Positions 1 to 7,416 of a stretch of DNA of 39,378 nucleotides are shown here, one piece after another. The notes under the pieces were generated by a model that was not told the origin of the DNA, made no database searches, and was given only the letters and a program-made list of their open reading frames with translations. The translations under genes were made by a program, and so were the position numbers. The stretch covers positions 1-39,378 of the forward strand of contig JADDPM010000001.1 of the NCBI GenBank assembly GCA_016781885.1, read 5' to 3'. Source of the DNA: Rubrobacter sp. (lineage in GTDB: Bacteria > Actinomycetota > Rubrobacteria > Rubrobacterales > Rubrobacteraceae). Each line of letters starts with the position of its first letter. Position 1 is the stretch's first letter.

Positions 1-25
1 TGCCCGAAGCGGCGCTCCGGTCGAG

Positions 26-316
26 ATGTTCCGCAAACACTACGACAAGTACCTGAAGAACTACCGGGGTTACGTGGAGCTGGCCGAGGGGCTCTATCGG
101 AGGCGGGACGCCGGGGAGGTGCCGTCCGGGCCCGCGGAGCGCGAGTGGGAGGAGAAGCTGCGTCGGGTAGAGAGCGGCATAAAGAGGACTACCGCTAGGC
201 TGGATATCCTGGAGGGGCACAACACCGAGCTAGTGGCCGACGACGAACGCGTCTCCCGCCGCGCCGCCGTTGCTCGCAGGTACTCGGAGATCCAGAGGAA
301 CAGGCGGGGCCGCTAG
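26..316 (+). CDS. Hypothetical small basic protein, possibly cut by the window edge
   Basis: I do not recognise this protein. From the ATG it is 96 residues, rich in Arg, Lys and Glu, with no membrane segment or signal peptide and a composition that suggests mostly charged helix (for example the stretch EWEEKLRRVESGIKRT). The frame is already open from base 2, and no clear Shine-Dalgarno precedes the ATG, so the gene may begin outside the window and this could be the C-terminal part of a longer protein. About 100 bases without a gene separate it from holA, which has its own promoter-like box, so it is probably not in the holA transcript. No function is inferred. Confidence 0.5.
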   Translation: MFRKHYDKYLKNYRGYVELAEGLYRRRDAGEVPSGPAEREWEEKLRRVESGIKRTTARLDILEGHNTELVADDERVSRRAAVARRYSEIQRNRRGR

Positions 317-407
317 GAACCCAAAGAGGCGACGGCTGGATCCTTTTATGCGGAGGTGCCAAGCTCGCACGCTTTCCCGGTGCGTCGAGCGCGCCGTACT
401 TCGAGGT

Positions 408-413
408 TAGAAT
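408..413 (+). promoter_or_regulatory. -10 box of holA, probably leaderless
   Basis: TAGAAT lies 6 nt before the ATG of holA, so transcription should begin at or within a base or two of the start codon. No convincing -35 hexamer is visible 17-18 nt upstream. The same arrangement recurs before lepA, hrcA and cdd in this window. Confidence 0.55.
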
Positions 414-419
414 AAACGC

Positions 420-1346
420 ATGACCGTCTACCTCTTGCTCGGCGACGACGAGGAACGCAAGGCACGCGGCGTGGAGAAGCTTCGCGGGAACCGTGCTACC
501 GAGGTATACGACGCTGCCGAGACGAGCCCGGAGACGGTCGTCTCGGCCCTGAACTCCTACTCGCTCTTTGGGGATGGGCCGTTCGTCCTCGTAAGGAACC
601 TGGACGCCTGGAACGCTTCCCAGAAGGCCAGGATCCTAGGATACCTGGAGGATCCGTCCCCCGAAGCGGACCTCGTCATGCTCGGCGCGAAGCTCGGCGC
701 GCGAGAGAAGCTGCTCGCCGCCGTCAAGAAGGGGGGCGAGGTACACGACTTCAAACAACCGACCGGCAAGGCGCTCGCCCGCTGGGCAATAGGGTATGCG
801 AAGAAGCAGGGTTTGGAGTTGCCAGAGGATGTGGCCGAGGAGCTGGCGGCGCGCTGCTCGGACGACAAGGCGAGGGTATCGAGGGAGACGGAGAAGCTCG
901 CTCTCTACGCTGAGGGTGCGGCAACGATGGAGGACGTTGAAGTATTGTGCCCGCCGGACCTCCAGTCGAACATCTTCCAGTTCGTCGATGCTCTGGGTGT
1001 TGGGGATAGAGGACGGGCGCTGCATCTCCTCGAAGCGTTGCTAGGTACCGGCGAGCCGCCACTACGGATCTTGTACATGATCCGTCGCCAGTTCCGCCTA
1101 CTCGCCCGCGCCCGCTCGCTCCTGGAGGACGGTGCCCCACGCCCCGAGGTGGCGAGCATGCTCAAGGTCCCGCCGTTCGTCGCCCGCAAGCTCGAAGAGC
1201 AGACCCGGAAGATGGGGGAGGAGGACCTCGAACTGGCTCTTGCACTCGTGCTCGACCTCGAGCGTGGCCTCAAGGGCGGCAGCGACCTCGGGGACGAGCT
1301 TCAGGTAGAGTTAGCCGTATTCGCGCTCTCGGGTTTCGAGAGCTGA
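420..1346 (+). CDS. holA: DNA polymerase III subunit delta
   Basis: This 308-residue protein matches the clamp-loader delta subunit, which opens the sliding beta clamp and helps load it at primed DNA during replication. The N-terminus (MTVYLLLGDDEERKARG) has the typical entry of the Walker-like fold without a working ATPase P-loop. It is followed by the SLFGDGPFVLVRNLD stretch near residue 50 and the QSNIFQFVDAL segment near 190 that begins the C-terminal collar domain. The length fits the family. The ATG sits 6 nt behind a TAGAAT box and has no Shine-Dalgarno, consistent with leaderless translation. It converges on the minus-strand selenoprotein candidate and rpsT; holA next to rpsT and lepA is a common bacterial order. 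Confidence 0.93.
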   Translation: MTVYLLLGDDEERKARGVEKLRGNRATEVYDAAETSPETVVSALNSYSLFGDGPFVLVRNLDAWNASQKARILGYLEDPSPEADLVMLGAKLGAREKLLAAVKKGGEVHDFKQPTGKALARWAIGYAKKQGLELPEDVAEELAARCSDDKARVSRETEKLALYAEGAATMEDVEVLCPPDLQSNIFQFVDALGVGDRGRALHLLEALLGTGEPPLRILYMIRRQFRLLARARSLLEDGAPRPEVASMLKVPPFVARKLEEQTRKMGEEDLELALALVLDLERGLKGGSDLGDELQVELAVFALSGFES

Positions 1347-1376
1347 CTCTCCGCCGGCCATCCGAGTGACCAGGTT

Positions 1377-1922
1377 TTACCCTTGCTCGCGCCTCCATAG
1401 CCCCTGGGACGGCACGCGCAGGGCGCGGTTGAACTTGCTGGAGGCGTTCTCCCAGGCGATTATCTCGGTGAGCTCGACCAGGGCGTCATCACCGTAGAAC
1501 CGCCGCAGGCGCGAGAAGAGTTCGTCGCTCACCTCGCGATCGGTGATCGTCATACAGTCGGCATACTCGAGAGCGACACGCTCCTTCTCGCTGTAGAGCG
1601 GGCTGGTAGCGTATTCCTCCAGGGCGAGTATCTTCTCCTCAGGTATCCCCAGTTCGCTGCCCACGGCAGCGTTGATATCCTGTCAGAAGACGCAGCCGTT
1701 GAGGGCGGCGACTCGGCGGTTTATCAAGGCTGTAAGCCTACCGTCAATGAGGCCCGAGGAGTCGAGCCCCGCCCACATCGCCCGAGCTCCTCGAAAGATC
1801 GAGGGCCGGCGCGCGTAGAGCAGGTGGTTCAGGAGAGGAGCGCCCCACTTCTTGGCCTGGGCCTCGAGCACGGCCCTGACGTACCCTTCAGCGTGGTCTG
1901 GATCTATACCCCCGATACGCAT
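1377..1922 (-). CDS. Carboxymuconolactone decarboxylase/AhpD-like selenoprotein candidate (in-frame UGA)
   Basis: Two abutting reading frames in one phase form a single 181-residue protein if the UGA at 1685-1683 is read as selenocysteine. The first part ends RRVAALNGCVF; the second continues QDINAAVGSELGIPEEK. In this peroxidase-related CMD/AhpD family the expected motif here is C-x-x-C, so the UGA replaces exactly the resolving cysteine, giving C-V-F-U (Sec at residue 80). Family features persist on both sides: PLLNHLLYARRPSIFRG and ARAMWAGL before it, DELFSRLRRFYGDDALVELT and SSKFNRALRVP after it. No frameshift or other stop occurs. A SECIS-like hairpin follows the UGA. The likely role is thiol/selenol-dependent peroxide or disulfide reduction in the cytoplasm. 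It lies downstream of rpsT on the same strand. A nonsense mutation or sequencing error is the main alternative. No Sec machinery is in this window. Confidence 0.78.
1642..1680 (-). promoter_or_regulatory. Candidate bacterial SECIS hairpin
   Basis: Read on the minus strand, the mRNA just 3' of the UGA folds into a 7-bp stem CGCUGCC/GGCAGCG (1671-1665 with 1661-1655) capped by the loop GUG. A lower helix of GG and UAUC pairs with GAUA and CC (1680-1674 with 1647-1642), with a single bulged A and an internal loop. The first loop base is G and lies 18 nt after the UGA. This fits the loose bacterial SECIS rules known from SelB-dependent genes: a hairpin inside the coding region, about 16-37 nt spacing, and a G at the start of the loop. 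Confidence 0.65.
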
Positions 1923-1950
1923 CGCGGGCCCGGCTCTTTTCGTGCCCGCG
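1923..1950 (-). other. Hairpin directly before the selenoprotein start codon
   Basis: On the minus strand CGCGGGC and GCCCGCG form a perfect 7-bp stem with a 14-nt purine-rich loop (ACGAAAAGAGCCGG). The 3' arm ends at the base before the ATG. There is no U-run, so it is not a standard intrinsic terminator of rpsT. The only Shine-Dalgarno-like purines lie in the loop, so it may affect translation of the downstream gene. Confidence 0.45.
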
Positions 1951-1972
1951 ATTGATCTACCGGAAACGCCTG

Positions 1973-2236
1973 CTAGCTCTCGCTCCCAGCTCCAGAGAGA
2001 GCCTTGTCGAGGCGGCTGGTCTTGCGGGCCGCCTTGTTCTTGTGGATGATGCCCTTCGTGGCGGCCTTGTCGTAGGACTTCTGGGCCTCGTCGCGGAGCT
2101 GGGTCGCCCGCTCGGTGTCGCCAGACTGGAGGACCTTGTAAAAGTTTTTTGAGATGTTGCGAAGGTGAGTACGCACGGGCTTGTTCTGCTCGTGCTTCCT
2201 GATGCTCTGCTTGTCGCGCTTGGATGGTGCGGGCAC
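1973..2236 (-). CDS. rpsT: 30S ribosomal protein S20
   Basis: This 87-residue, strongly basic protein matches ribosomal protein bS20, a primary binder of 16S rRNA in the small subunit. Typical features are the N-terminal basic helix (PSKRDKQSIRKHEQNK), the central THLRNISKNFYKVL helix, and the conserved C-terminal KGIIHKNKAARKTSRLDKAL. I chose the GTG at 2236-2234 because GAGGAG lies 8 nt before it and because the family begins here; a longer upstream reading frame exists but is not S20-like. A promoter lies about 40 bases upstream in the divergent space shared with lepA. The selenoprotein candidate follows about 50 bases downstream and could be co-transcribed. Confidence 0.95.
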   Translation of the reverse strand: MPAPSKRDKQSIRKHEQNKPVRTHLRNISKNFYKVLQSGDTERATQLRDEAQKSYDKAATKGIIHKNKAARKTSRLDKALSGAGSES

Positions 2237-2276
2237 TCTCGAAGCTCCTCTTATCTCATTTCGTACAGACCGAGAG

Positions 2277-2305
2277 AATGTAACATATCGGGAACAAGAG
2301 GGCAA
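2277..2305 (-). promoter_or_regulatory. rpsT promoter
   Basis: On the minus strand TTGCCC (2305-2300) and TACATT (2282-2277) are separated by exactly 17 nt, a good sigma-70-type arrangement. It would start an rpsT leader of roughly 35 nt. It faces the lepA promoter in the same 87-base divergent spacer. Confidence 0.55.
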
Positions 2306-2311
2306 TCATGG

Positions 2312-2317
2312 TAGAAT
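2312..2317 (+). promoter_or_regulatory. -10 box of lepA, probably leaderless
   Basis: TAGAAT is followed after 6 nt by the GTG start of lepA. There is no Shine-Dalgarno in the gap, so the mRNA should start at or next to the GTG. Confidence 0.55.
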
Positions 2318-2323
2318 CTGCTG

Positions 2324-4102
2324 GTGCAAAACATCGAGCGTACGCGCAACTTCTGCATAATCGCACATATTGATCACGGCAAGAGCACTCTGGCCGACCG
2401 GCTCCTTGACATCACCGAGGCGGTCCCGGAGCGGGACCGGATGGCCCAGATCCTGGATACGATGGACATCGAGCGGGAGCGGGGCATCACCATAAAGGCT
2501 CAGGCTGTGCGCGTCCTCTACCGACGGGACGACGGCGAGTGGACGCTGAACCTCATCGACACCCCGGGCCACGTGGACTTTTCCTACGAGGTCTCGCGAG
2601 CTATCGCGGCGTGCGAGGGGGCACTCCTCATCGTGGACGCGAGCCAGGGGATACAGGCCCAGACGCTCGCAAACCTGTATCTGGCGATGGAGCACGACCT
2701 GGAGATCATCCCGGTCCTAAACAAGATAGACTTGCCCGCCGCCGACGTGCCCGCCGTGACCGAGGAGCTAGTCGAGCTGTTGGGCGTGGACGAGTACGAC
2801 ATCATCAAGATCTCCGCGAAGACCGGTGAGGGAGTAAGGGACGTACTCGATGCGATCGTGGACCGCGTCCCGGCCCCGAAGACTACCCAGGAGGAGGCGC
2901 GAGGGCTTGTCTTCGACTCCTACTATGACCCGTACCGGGGCGTAGTCTCGCTGGTCCGCCTCGTGGACGGTGAGCTAAAGAAGGGCGACGAGGTCAAGGC
3001 GATGGGCTCCGAGGAGCGGTTCGAGCTACTGGAGGTCGGCTGCTACACGCCGAAGCCCACAGCACTCCCGGGGCTCTACGCGGGCGAGGTCGGCTACATC
3101 GTAGCGGGCCTGAAGGACATCGAGGCCCTGCGTGTCGGTGACACGGTGACGCGGGTGGAGAGCCCGGCCGAGGAGCCGCTGCCCGGTTACGCCCAGGTGC
3201 TCCCGATGGTCTTCAGCGGGCTCTACCCGACGGTGGGGGATGACTTCGAGCGGCTGCGAGAGGCTCTGGCGAAGCTGCAGCTCAACGACGCTTCGCTGTT
3301 CTTCGAGCCGGAGAACTCGCGGATGGGGTTCGGGTTCCGGTGCGGGTTTTTGGGGCTTCTTCACATGGAGATCGTGCAGGAGAGGCTTGAGAGGGAGTTC
3401 GATCTCGACCTCATCGCCTCGTCACCGAGCGTGCGGTATGAGGTTGTGGTCGAGGGTGAAGTACGTGAGATCACCAACCCCAGCGAGTTGCCGGAGTTCT
3501 ACGAGGAGATCCGGGAGCCCGTGGTGCGCGCCACGATCATAGGCCCGAAGGAGTACGTCGGCGCCGTTATGGGTCTCTGCCACGAGAGGCGTGGGCGTTC
3601 TATCGGGATGGAGTACATCTCGACGCGCAGAGTCCAGCTCACCTATGATCTGCCGCTCGCGGAGATCATCACCGACTTCTTCGACGCGCTGAAGAGCCGC
3701 ACTCGCGGCTACGCTTCTTTCGACTACGAGTTCAAGGAGTACGAGGCTTCAGATCTAGTAAAGGTCGAGGTCTTGGTCTCGGGGGAGCCGGTCGACGCGC
3801 TCTCGATCATCGTCCACCGCGACAAGGCGTACTACCGGGGGCGGGCTCTCACGGAGAAGCTCAAGGAGCTGATCCCGCGCCAGCAATTCGAGGTACCGGT
3901 GCAGGCGACGATGGGGAAGCGTGTGATCGCGCGCGAGACCGTCCGCGCCTACCGCAAAGACGTTACCGCGAAGTGCTACGGCGGCGACATCTCCCGCAAG
4001 CGCAAGCTGCTGGAGCAGCAAAAGAAGGGCAAGAAGCGAATGAAGCAGGTCGGGAGCGTGGAGATACCGCAGGAGGCGTTCCTGGCGGCTTTGAGGATCT
4101 GA
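2324..4102 (+). CDS. lepA: Elongation factor 4 (LepA), ribosome-associated GTPase
   Basis: This 592-residue translational GTPase matches LepA/EF4, which acts on the ribosome (back-translocation or initiation-related quality control). The GTPase domain carries the P-loop AHIDHGKST (residues 14-22), the switch region RERGITI, DTPGHVDF (79-86) and NKID (133-136). It is followed by EF-G-like domains and the LepA-specific C-terminal domain ending in the basic GGDISRKRKLLEQQKKGKKRMK stretch, which is diagnostic for LepA over EF-G. Length is normal. The start is GTG immediately before QNIERTRNFCIIAHID, the usual family start. It has no Shine-Dalgarno and sits 6 nt behind a -10 box. hrcA follows after about 60 bases, as in many Gram-positive genomes, though hemN is missing between them. 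Confidence 0.97.
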   Translation: MQNIERTRNFCIIAHIDHGKSTLADRLLDITEAVPERDRMAQILDTMDIERERGITIKAQAVRVLYRRDDGEWTLNLIDTPGHVDFSYEVSRAIAACEGALLIVDASQGIQAQTLANLYLAMEHDLEIIPVLNKIDLPAADVPAVTEELVELLGVDEYDIIKISAKTGEGVRDVLDAIVDRVPAPKTTQEEARGLVFDSYYDPYRGVVSLVRLVDGELKKGDEVKAMGSEERFELLEVGCYTPKPTALPGLYAGEVGYIVAGLKDIEALRVGDTVTRVESPAEEPLPGYAQVLPMVFSGLYPTVGDDFERLREALAKLQLNDASLFFEPENSRMGFGFRCGFLGLLHMEIVQERLEREFDLDLIASSPSVRYEVVVEGEVREITNPSELPEFYEEIREPVVRATIIGPKEYVGAVMGLCHERRGRSIGMEYISTRRVQLTYDLPLAEIITDFFDALKSRTRGYASFDYEFKEYEASDLVKVEVLVSGEPVDALSIIVHRDKAYYRGRALTEKLKELIPRQQFEVPVQATMGKRVIARETVRAYRKDVTAKCYGGDISRKRKLLEQQKKGKKRMKQVGSVEIPQEAFLAALRI

Positions 4103-4152
4103 GGGGACCGTAAAGTTGCCCTCTCTGGAGCCGGAGCGGACGGCCCTCGTGT

Positions 4153-4158
4153 TAAAAT
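4153..4158 (+). promoter_or_regulatory. -10 box of hrcA, probably leaderless
   Basis: TAAAAT ends 7 nt before the first of two tandem ATG codons of hrcA, with no Shine-Dalgarno between. No CIRCE inverted repeat (TTAGCACTC-N9-GAGTGCTAA), the usual HrcA operator, is visible in this spacer. Confidence 0.5.
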
Positions 4159-4165
4159 CCCGTGC

Positions 4166-5194
4166 ATGATGATCTCCGCCAGACAGCACGAGATACTGGT
4201 TAAGACGCTAGAGATGTACATCCAGACGGGCGTCCCCGTAGGCAGTGCGGCGCTTGCGGACGCGGTTAGTGTGAGCAGCTCGACGATCCGCTCGGAGCTG
4301 GCCACGCTTGAAGCCGAGGGACTCTTGACCCATCCTCACACCTCCGCCGGCCGCGTACCGACCGACGCCGGCTACCGCTACTACGTTAATACCCTTATGG
4401 CCGAGGACCATTCCGGGGCTTCGCCGGGAGAGGGGATGCCGTTCCGGGCCCCGGAGGGCTACGGTAACGTGGACGAGTTGCTGCAGGGGGTCTCCGAGGG
4501 GATGAGTGAGGTAACGCGCCTCTTGGCGGTGGTCGCTGGACCTTCAGCTCTAGGGGACTCGGTAGCCCGGGTGGATCGCCTGCCGCTCCGCGAGGGGGCG
4601 CATCTCATAGTGGTCTCGACGGAGAGCGGCCTCTCGACGAGCACGACCATAACCCTCCCCTCCTACGTCGAAGAGGAGGAGCTGCGCGAGATTCTGGCCT
4701 CCCTCAATACTTACCTTGGCGACCGGCCTGCAGGCGCGAATCCTCTAGCAACCGTTCGCAGCTTCCTCGCCGACTACAACCCGCTCGCAGTGGGCGCGGT
4801 CCTGGAGGCCGTCGAGATCCTGGGAAGAGCTACGGAGCGGGGCCTCTTTATTCGGGGGGCTTCGGCGCTGCTCGCTCGTCTCGACGACCTGGATCCAGCG
4901 AGCCTCTCGGCGGTCGTGGAGGTCTTCGAGCGCAGGCGTTGGCTCCTGAAGCTGGTCGGTGACGCCCTGGAGAGATCCGTGTCCAGCAGCGGGGTGGTCG
5001 TCTCGATCGGAGTTGAGTCGGGTTTCTACAACCTGGTGAACACGAGCCTCGTAGCCGCCGCCTACAACCACCGCGAGCGTCCCTACGGCGTTGTGACCCT
5101 TATAGGCCCGAAGCGGATGGAGTACGACGCTGCTATCTCGACGGTCCGCTCGGCTGCCGAGGCTCTGACCCAACACCTGGACTCGAGGTTCTAG
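4166..5194 (+). CDS. hrcA: Heat-inducible transcription repressor HrcA
   Basis: This 342-residue protein matches HrcA, which binds CIRCE operators and represses chaperone genes, releasing them when GroEL is busy. The N-terminal winged helix (about residues 5-75) contains SSSTIRSELATLEAEGLL and the family signature HTSAGRVPTDAGYRYYV (58-74). The C-terminal half has the GAF-like domain and ends with the conserved PYGVVTLIGPKRMEYD segment. Two ATG codons lie in tandem, and the first is 7 nt behind a TAAAAT box. dnaJ follows after only 6 bases, so the two are co-transcribed; grpE and dnaK, often between them, are absent here. No CIRCE was found in the window, so its targets must lie elsewhere. 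Confidence 0.95.
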   Translation: MMISARQHEILVKTLEMYIQTGVPVGSAALADAVSVSSSTIRSELATLEAEGLLTHPHTSAGRVPTDAGYRYYVNTLMAEDHSGASPGEGMPFRAPEGYGNVDELLQGVSEGMSEVTRLLAVVAGPSALGDSVARVDRLPLREGAHLIVVSTESGLSTSTTITLPSYVEEEELREILASLNTYLGDRPAGANPLATVRSFLADYNPLAVGAVLEAVEILGRATERGLFIRGASALLARLDDLDPASLSAVVEVFERRRWLLKLVGDALERSVSSSGVVVSIGVESGFYNLVNTSLVAAAYNHRERPYGVVTLIGPKRMEYDAAISTVRSAAEALTQHLDSRF

Positions 5195-5200
5195 CGCAGC

Positions 5201-6346
5201 TTGGCGAGCAAGCGCGACTACTACGAGGTACTCGGACTCTCCCGCGAGGCCTCGGAGACGGAGATAAAGAAAGCGTACCGCAGGCTAGCCCGCGAGCACC
5301 ACCCCGACGCCAACCCCGGCGATCAGGGCGCGGAGGACCGCTTCAAAGAGCTTACCGAGGCCTACGAAGTCCTCTCCAACACCCAGGCGCGACAGGCCTA
5401 CGACACCTACGGTCACCAGGTTCCTCGCGACGCGGGCCAGGGCGGAGCACCCGGCGGCGACCCGTTCGGCGGCTTCCAGGATATCTTCGAGACCTTTTTC
5501 GGTGACCGCTTCGGCGAGAGCGGTTTCGGCTCCTTCTTCGGCGGCACCGGAGCCCGCGCCCCGAGCCGTGGCGGTGACGCTGAAGTAGAGATCGATCTCA
5601 CGCTCCGGGAGGCGGCATCCGAAACAGAACGTGAACTTAAAGTTCAGATCGTAAAAGAGTGTTCCATATGTAGTGGAGCTGGGGGGACGGAGACACGCCA
5701 GTGCGGTACTTGCGGCGGGGCTGGGGCGGTTAGGACGGTCAGGCAGAGCTTGCTGGGCCAGATGGTGAGCACGCAGGCGTGTTCCACGTGCAGCGGGCGT
5801 GGGAGTATCATCATCGTCGAATGTGATAACTGCCGGGGGAGCGGGCGGGTCGCGGAGGTAGTGACGCGACGGATACAGATCCCCGCCGGTATCGAGGACG
5901 GGATGAGTATAAGGGTCACGGGCGGCGGCCACGCCGGGGAGAGAGGTGCCCCAGCGGGGGATCTATACGTTAGGGTAAGAGTCAAGGAAGATACCGAGTT
6001 GATGCGGGACGGCGACGATCTGATCCACCGTATGCAGGTCAGCTTCGTCGAGGCCGCCCTGGGTACGGAGGCGGAGGTGCCTGCGCTCGACGGGAGCAGG
6101 GCTGTGCGGATAGAGCCCGGCACGCAGCCGGGAGCCACGCTCACCCTGCGTGGAGAGGGGATGCCGCGTCTCAGGCGCCGCGGGCGAGGGGACCTCAAGG
6201 TCGTCGTGGACGTAATGGTGCCGACCCGGCTCAGTGGCGAGCAGCGGGAGTTGTTGAGGCGCTTCGAGGAGATCAGCGGCGAGGAGACGTACAACAACGG
6301 CGGCGGTGAGTCCTTCTTCGACCGGCTCAGGAGCGTCTTCCGGTAG
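5201..6346 (+). CDS. dnaJ: Molecular chaperone DnaJ (type I Hsp40)
   Basis: This 381-residue protein is a full type I DnaJ, which delivers unfolded clients to DnaK and stimulates its ATPase. The J domain (residues 1-70) holds the essential HPD at 34-36. A Gly/Phe-rich linker (about 76-118) follows. The zinc domain has four CxxCxGxG repeats, with cysteine pairs at 154/157, 168/171, 194/197 and 208/211. The C-terminal client-binding domains complete it. The start is TTG, 6 bases after the hrcA stop with only a weak, distant GAGG, so translation is probably coupled to hrcA. The stop abuts the rsmE start. The hrcA-dnaJ pairing without dnaK/grpE suggests this is a second DnaJ (DnaJ2-like) copy; that is inference. 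Confidence 0.95.
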   Translation: MASKRDYYEVLGLSREASETEIKKAYRRLAREHHPDANPGDQGAEDRFKELTEAYEVLSNTQARQAYDTYGHQVPRDAGQGGAPGGDPFGGFQDIFETFFGDRFGESGFGSFFGGTGARAPSRGGDAEVEIDLTLREAASETERELKVQIVKECSICSGAGGTETRQCGTCGGAGAVRTVRQSLLGQMVSTQACSTCSGRGSIIIVECDNCRGSGRVAEVVTRRIQIPAGIEDGMSIRVTGGGHAGERGAPAGDLYVRVRVKEDTELMRDGDDLIHRMQVSFVEAALGTEAEVPALDGSRAVRIEPGTQPGATLTLRGEGMPRLRRRGRGDLKVVVDVMVPTRLSGEQRELLRRFEEISGEETYNNGGGESFFDRLRSVFR

Positions 6347-7075
6347 GTGGAGATCACCCGCGTCTTCTACCGCTCGCCTCTGGAGACTGGTGAATCTTTG
6401 CGTCTCTCGGAGAGGGAGAGGCATCACGTCTATAAGGTCTTGCGGGGCCGCGCAGGGGACAGGATCGAGGTCGTGGATAGCGTGGGAAGGCTCTTCGTCG
6501 CCGAGCTCATCGGAGACGGGGAGGCGAAGGTGTTGGAGGAACGGACTACCTCCGGCGGCGAAGAGGGGGAAGTTACCTTATATCAGGCGGTCCCGAAAGG
6601 TCGGCACATGGACCTTGTCGTCGAGAAAGCGACCGAACTCGGGGTTGGGCGCATCGTGCCGCTCATGACGGAGCGAGGCGTGGTTAGGCTCTCGGAGGGG
6701 GACGGCAAGGTAGGGCGGTGGCGGCGGGTGGCCGGGGCCGCGGCCCGGCAGTCCCTGCGGCTCCGGATACCGGAGGTCACGGAGGCAGTCTCCTTCTCAG
6801 AGGCGGTGCGTGAGGCGGGAGAGAGGGGGATTCTCTTGCACAACGAGGCGGGTCTGCCGCCTCTGGAGGACGTGGTGGCGGGCGGAGAGGTTGGCATGTT
6901 GGTGGGACCCGAGGGGGGGGTCAGTGAGGGGGAGTTGGAGGTGGCGCGAGTGGCCGGTCTCTCGCTGGCGTCCCTCGGGACGTACAGGTTGCGGAGCGAG
7001 ACGGCGGGGATTGTGGCGGTAGCGCGGGCCTGCGCCGTGTTGGAACGAGCGAAGAGTGTTGGGAGGAGCCGATGA
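6347..7075 (+). CDS. rsmE: 16S rRNA (uracil-1498-N3)-methyltransferase RsmE
   Basis: This 242-residue protein matches RsmE, which methylates N3 of U1498 in 16S rRNA using S-adenosylmethionine. The N-terminal PUA-like part has ERHHVYKVLRGRAGDRIEVV. The C-terminal SPOUT fold shows the trefoil-knot motifs MLVGPEGGVSEGELEVAR and SLGTYRLRSETAGIVAVA, which form the cofactor site. The GTG start follows the dnaJ stop with no gap, so translation is coupled. The ATGA overlap at the end leads into the HIT gene. dnaJ-rsmE adjacency is common in Gram-positive genomes, where prmA often lies between them; here it does not. Confidence 0.94.
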   Translation: MEITRVFYRSPLETGESLRLSERERHHVYKVLRGRAGDRIEVVDSVGRLFVAELIGDGEAKVLEERTTSGGEEGEVTLYQAVPKGRHMDLVVEKATELGVGRIVPLMTERGVVRLSEGDGKVGRWRRVAGAAARQSLRLRIPEVTEAVSFSEAVREAGERGILLHNEAGLPPLEDVVAGGEVGMLVGPEGGVSEGELEVARVAGLSLASLGTYRLRSETAGIVAVARACAVLERAKSVGRSR

Positions 7076-7416
7076 GTGAGAACGATTGCGTGTTCTGCCA
7101 GATAGTGCGTGGGGAGATGGACTCGGAGGTGGTACACGACGAGGAGGAGGTGCTGGCCTTTCAGGACATCGGGGGGCAGGCACCGGTGCATGTGCTCGTT
7201 ATACCCAAGCAGCATATCTCGTCGCTCGCGGAGATCGGGGACGTCTCGGACGGCGTGGCGAAGCGCCTCCTCGAGGTTGCCCATGAGGTGGCGAAGAAGA
7301 TGGACGTCGCCGAGTCGGGGTACGCTTTCAGGATCAACAACGGCCCGGACTCGGGCCAGGAGGTCTTCCACCTGCACGCGCACGTGATGGGCGGCAGGAA
7401 GCTGGAGATGCCGTGA
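7072..7416 (+). CDS. HIT family protein (HinT-like purine phosphoramidase)
   Basis: This 114-residue protein is a histidine triad hydrolase of the HinT type, which cleaves AMP-lysine or AMP-phosphoramidate substrates. The triad HLHAHV places histidines at 100, 102 and 104, after the usual FRINNGPDSGQEVFH stretch. The N-terminus CVFCQIVRGE carries a Cys-x-x-Cys pair (6 and 9) that in many family members helps bind zinc. It overlaps rsmE by 4 bases (ATGA) and the next gene by 4 bases (GTGA), so all three are translationally coupled. The physiological substrate cannot be read from the sequence. Confidence 0.93.
   Translation: MSENDCVFCQIVRGEMDSEVVHDEEEVLAFQDIGGQAPVHVLVIPKQHISSLAEIGDVSDGVAKRLLEVAHEVAKKMDVAESGYAFRINNGPDSGQEVFHLHAHVMGGRKLEMP

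Noticed and set aside
1377..1922. Two separate short genes, or a simple pseudogene
   Set aside because: Both halves are in the same frame, keep family motifs, and are split only by a UGA at a redox cysteine followed by a SECIS-like hairpin. A pseudogene remains possible but explains less.
4103..4165. CIRCE operator before hrcA
   Set aside because: No TTAGCACTC-type inverted repeat could be found in the spacer.
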